From Botryotinia globosa (lineage: Eukaryota; Ascomycota; Leotiomycetes; Helotiales; Sclerotiniaceae): 64,000 bases of DNA. Made by a program: the position numbers and the translations under genes. The notes beneath the pieces are model-generated. The model was not told the origin of the DNA and did not search any database. It was given only the letters and a program-made list of their open reading frames with translations. The stretch is from assembly GCA_014898425.1 (NCBI GenBank), contig RCSZ01000001.1, forward strand, positions 3,906,001 through 3,970,000, written 5' to 3'. Positions 60,085 through 64,000 of the stretch are shown here, piece by piece (the first letter of the stretch is position 1; each line of letters begins with the position of its first letter).

Positions 60085-62491
60085 GATTCGTAAAGAACAA
60101 GGCTTGAAGGTTGGTGGTTAAAAGAGGAGGTTCTGCAACTTAAGTTGTAGTTGGAAGTAATGAATAAGTACTTTGAAAGACGAGATGCTTTCAAGAAGTG
60201 CTTGGTAAAGTTGTTGTTATGTGGTGTTGAGTAACACGTAAAGTAATAAAAGACTTATGTATGAATAGGGCGTATGGAGAAGTGGTATTTCTTCAAGAGA
60301 GAAGAGTGTTCTTGTGGCAAAGTAAAAGAAGAGTTGTAAAAGAGTCAGAATACGTAAGGTGTGTTGTAATGTTGTACGGGCTGGATTCGTTGAATGTTTG
60401 CAAGTCGTGCGACTGTTGTCAAGTATCAATGAAGCTTTGAATGTGTTCTGGAAATCTTGGATGTAAAGAGGATGAGGATGGAGGTTGAGAGAAATTATAT
60501 GTGGGAAAGAAGAGGATGACTTTGTGCGCCAGAAAGTACTCGCTAATCAAACTTGATGAAAACTCTGATCGGCTTAGCCTCAATGACATTCACCTTTTGA
60601 GGCTTTTGATAACATATATATATATTCACTTCAAATACTCATTTCGCAGAGTTTTCTACGCCCATTTCCCAACAGAAATCCAGTCGGTACCGAGGTAGTT
60701 ATGGAAGATTAGGTGGTCTGTCTCATGTTATCATGTTACTCTCACAACTTCACTTATGGCAATTGGATAATGGAGGGGTAGTCTGGCTCTTGTTGGTGGT
60801 GAAAGAGGAGAAGGAGCTTGATAGAAAGTAAAAGACGCGGAAGATCCCGCCGTGTCTTTCATCTCGGGCGGGGACAATCGAGAATTCAAGTATCTAATTC
60901 ACTTATTATCCAACTCAACAAATCCTTTTTATTACTGGAAAATGCATCCATGTACTACCTACGCCCGTACCGTTGCCTGTGTCCTGGGTACGAGCACGTT
61001 TCTCAGTATCTTGACACATGTGATTAGTTGGAATTGAATGGTGGGATACGATTTACTCCGCCTTCATTGCTCAGTATTACTTAGTAATATACAGTGAATA
61101 GTTCTTGTATGGCTGATAGATTTCCCAAGATATGAACTCAGCCTCTTGGTACGGTGAAGTCATCAGGCTGGGACTGCCCAGGTGTGGTTTGATACAGAGG
61201 CAATGTGGCGATTAGATTTACATTGTGTCGTGAATTTGTTGTCAGAGGGTCTAAAATTGAAGCTCTAGGTAGGAGTAGAGCGGTATTCTATGGGATGTGG
61301 TCAATAGGCATAATTAGACAGCAATAAGATAGATGAGACTATTCACGGCATGATGTAGACTGATGCATGCAAATCAAATTTTAGACAGAATCTAATATGT
61401 AGCAAGTACTATATACAACTTCTACCATCGGTGGAATTCCAATCACAACCGTGAACATCAAAAATCATATAAGAACCATGCAATAGTGACCAAAACAGAT
61501 ATTGCCACCGCCGTCATCATGAGCCTGGAATCGACACACAGACGAAGAGAGCCATCTAAAACATATCAGAGTATCCTTCACCGCAGGGTCCTGCAGGTAA
61601 ATTACAAACATCCACCACCATTTGTGGCCACCGGATGAATTCGGGAAAACCATGCGCTTGAATCATAGCACATATCAACAGTAAGAAGGAGAACATTCGA
61701 GGAAAAGGTAATGTAGTCGTGAACCTTAGAATTGGGAGCTGCGAGCAGCAATGTTGAGTTCTGGGACTCACCCGAAATGTCGTGAATGTATTTTGGAGTC
61801 GATGGGCATCTTAACCTTAATATCAAAGCCGGACGTGGCCATGAGATAGCAGAAGATTGTCCATCATGTTGAGAAATCGATTGTAAAAGAGCAGGCAATG
61901 AGAATGATGTGATAGCAAGATCAGGTTGTGAAATTTGATTGATGCTGAATCCAAGGCATGTAGTTGTATTTTGTGTACTGACGTTGACGTCCGGGGATTG
62001 ACCGAAACAAAGTATCAAGTAAGTGTAGTTTGGGATCAGGGACAGGATATAGAGTCTAAAGGTGCTTCAAGTTTTGTCAGGACGTCTCCTTTCAAAGCTC
62101 AAAGGCACCTAAAGATTCAACACGAGTCGACACGATCGATTATACCGCAGGTAACTGTGTGTTCTTGGTGCTGAGTCTCTTCGTATGGTTTGTCGATATT
62201 GAGCTTTCAGCAGACGGGGATCGAGACGTTGGAATCATTCATCTGCCCATTGGAGCTGAATCCACCTTGGGAGAGCCACTCCCAAGGCTTCCTGGCTCCC
62301 TCTGGGCAGGTTGAATATTTCCTCGTAATCGACGGTTTTGCCTCGTTGCTCGGAAGATTCGCATCATGTGTTAGACATGCTGATCTAGCGGACAATCTAC
62401 TGTCTGCAGATATCTTCAAGTCAGTTACTGCGCTTTGTACAAGGAAGTCTAGGGAATGGCGTGGCAACTGACTTTGGATGTATAAATTTAC
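60085..62491. other. long gene-poor region
   Basis: About 2.4 kb between two minus-strand genes. It contains the likely promoter of the 57-60 kb gene and copy 2 of the dispersed hairpin element. A 46-codon frame (61556-61696) begins with a hydrophobic stretch but lacks further support. Confidence 0.45.
62246..62300 (+). repeat. dispersed element, copy 2, with hairpin
   Basis: Same as copy 1: CCTTGGGAG (62265-62273), loop, CTCCCAAGG (62279-62287), with matching flanks (GAGCTGAATCCA before, TTCCTGGC after). The two copies lie 8.1 kb apart in the same orientation. Confidence 0.75.
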
Positions 62492-63872
62492 CTATGGAGA
62501 TTCCTCAGTTGGGCCAGGAAAAAGAGGTATGTCAGATGTATCCCACAAGCGGCGATTAGACTTATAAGTTTTGGGTGGGTCCGGTGACTTGGTGGTGACT
62601 GATGGTGAGGCGTATCTGAGAGGGACGGAAGAGCCGGTTCTCTGGATTCGTCATTGTATCAGCAAAAGAAAATTAAGAGTAGCCTCTAGGAGCCCTTCAA
62701 GGTTGCAGTGAGAATATTCTTACCTTTGGATTTGATGACCTCGAGCCTCCGTCAGACGATTCTTCAGGTACTTCGCTCATTCTCATATCTTCCGGAACAA
62801 CTTCAATGGACTCGATAACAGTGTCGCAGTCCTTGACGACATTATTACGGCGATCCTCCAAAACTTTCTGCAACTCGGCCGCGGTTTCGTCCGCGAGCTG
62901 CTTCCGCTTTGCTGCCAGCTCCTCATCTGTAAAAAGCGGTTTACCAGGATTAACAGATATAAATTCAGGAGTCTAAGCAAAGTTAGCAGAAGCATTCATC
63001 CCTCAAGACGAGGGAAATCTCACTTTTCGGCCCTCAAACAGTACATAAGAAGCCTGGTTAACGTCTATAGCTTTGAGTGTCTTGTATTTGGCCTCAAGTG
63101 TATCGTATTTCTCTTGTAATTCGGCAAGCTCCGTTTCCTGTATTGCCACAACAGTACATTGCTCTTCGAATTCAGTCTTGACTGCTTCGTGTTCGGATTC
63201 GAGGGTTTTATATTTCACTTGTGACTCAGCCGTAGCTGCCTCAAGCTTGGTTTCAAGAGTCTTGTATTTCTCTTGCAAAATATGATAGCTTTCAAGACCG
63301 CCAGAACTTCTTTCTTTCCAATATTCGGCATCTGAACGGTGCTTCTCAATTGTGTCCTTTAGCTCTACCTCACGAGCAGCATCCTCGACGTAGAGTTCAT
63401 CTCTGACCTCAAGCTTGATTGTTAACCTCATTATTTCTTCATCTTTCTGCTGGAGAAGTAGTTTGAGACTTTCAAGATATTGCTCCTTCAAAACATCCTG
63501 AGAAGTTGTGGACGTGGTATTTTGGGCGACTGGATCAACCATGTGGTGATCATTAGTAGCAGGTGAAGGAGAAGAATGACCGCGAGGGTCATCAGATAGA
63601 CCAACAGAGACATGGCCAGTGGAGCCTTCGACGCGCGAAGTTGTAAACAAGATTGGCTTAGATTTACCTTCGCTTTTGTGTTGGGGATAGTCGATTGACT
63701 TTTTGGAAGGAGTGATCGGGGACTCCTCGCGTCTAGTACGCTTGGTGGGTTGCTGCTCATCGTTGTTGTCGAGCTCGATGTCATGCTTGCGAGTGTCTCT
63801 TGGCGATGACGAAGTGGAACCCTGTGTGCGGCGAGCATCTCTAGAAGCTGTATTGTTGGTAGTGAAATCCAT
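62492..63872 (-). CDS. coiled-coil protein, unrecognised
   Basis: Three exons, 63024-63872, 62724-62972 and 62492-62641, give 415 residues, all junctions phase 0; introns are 51 and 82 bp. The start is the ATG at 63872 (MDFTTNNTASRDARRTQG). The N-terminal 150 residues are charged and Ser-rich with SPRD, KRTRRE and TPSKK motifs. A coiled coil follows (about 155-280), with repeated phrases QEKYKTLE, QVKYKTLE, QEKYDTLE and EAKYKTLK. Exon 2 continues with a helical TDEELAAKRKQLADETAAEL segment, and the last exon is Pro/Ser-rich. No family recognised. The build resembles the gene at 57-60 kb (basic SPSKK/TPSKK N-terminus, coiled coil, disordered tail), which may mean a related pair, but I see no direct alignable identity. 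Confidence 0.62.
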
Positions 63873-64000
63873 CTTGGCAATGTGTAGGATGATCTGTCGA
63901 ACAAATGTGTGACTTCTAGAATTTACTAGTAATAAGTAGAGGAAATTTGAAAGGACGGACAGTTTCAAAGAGTTGTTGAGATTTGAATGTTTTTTGGACG
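63873..64000. other. upstream edge of the last gene
   Basis: Only 128 bp remain. They would hold the leader and start of the promoter of the coiled-coil gene; nothing else is visible. Confidence 0.4.

Noticed and set aside
61556..61696. 46-codon frame beginning MFSFLLLICAMIQAHG, a possible small secreted peptide
   Set aside because: Only the hydrophobic start supports it; too short, few cysteines, no family and no clear splice continuation.
62190..62471. 93-codon plus-strand frame
   Set aside because: Much of it is the dispersed hairpin element, whose other copy is in a different coding context; likely a chance frame.
1..64000. tRNA, rRNA, CRISPR, telomeric repeats, intact transposons
   Set aside because: Looked for by eye (for example GGTTCGANTCC-type box B, TTAGGG arrays, transposase or reverse-transcriptase motifs); none was convincing.

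Overview
The window looks like nuclear DNA of a filamentous ascomycete. Genes are interrupted by short GT-AG introns (42-68 bp in most cases, with CTAAC/CTGAC-type branch points), coding DNA is of moderate GC, and three very AT-rich blocks resemble repeats degraded by RIP-type mutation. The gene families (fungal wax-synthase-like acyltransferase, Zn2Cys6 regulator, NCS1 permease, several P450s, GH78) fit Pezizomycotina. A leotiomycete of the Botrytis/Sclerotinia kind is my guess from overall feel of the proteins; no marker here proves it.

Layout. 0.6-11.7 kb: a membrane acyltransferase (minus), a nuclear AT-hook/BRCT protein (plus), a cytochrome P450 broken by two nonsense codons (plus), and the WD-repeat protein Jip5 (plus). 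12.4-21 kb: a Zn2Cys6 transcription factor (minus), a 2.9 kb gene-poor stretch full of micro- and minisatellites, and the mRNA-capping RNA triphosphatase Cet1 (minus). 21-29 kb: proteasome subunit Rpn2 (plus) and an NCS1 nucleobase/allantoin-type permease (plus). 29.6-34.9 kb: one large, unrecognised multi-exon gene (minus) with seven regularly spaced zinc fingers. 35.5-40.2 kb: AT-rich blocks surrounding an intact but unusual P450 (minus), which is divergent from a cytochrome b5-cytochrome b5 reductase fusion (plus, 40.2-41.7 kb). 42.4-49.8 kb: a 3-hydroxyacyl-CoA-dehydrogenase-like enzyme spliced to a YWTD beta-propeller, a secreted GH78-type alpha-L-rhamnosidase, and an SMP-30/gluconolactonase-like propeller, suggesting carbohydrate or sugar-acid metabolism. 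51.9-53.0 kb: an unrecognised fungal gene. 53-64 kb: a repeat-rich, gene-poor region with two low-complexity coiled-coil genes, one carrying an in-frame 66-bp minisatellite.

How the genes may work together. Cet1, Rpn2 and Jip5 are housekeeping genes and need not be linked functionally to their neighbours. The P450 and the b5/b5-reductase fusion share one intergenic region and could be an oxygenase with its own electron donor. The GH78, dehydrogenase-propeller and SMP-30-like genes could act on plant-derived sugars. These links are inferences from position.

Exon coordinates were read by eye from splice signals and checked for reading-frame continuity; they have not been checked against transcripts. 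No tRNA, rRNA, CRISPR array or intact transposon was recognised.
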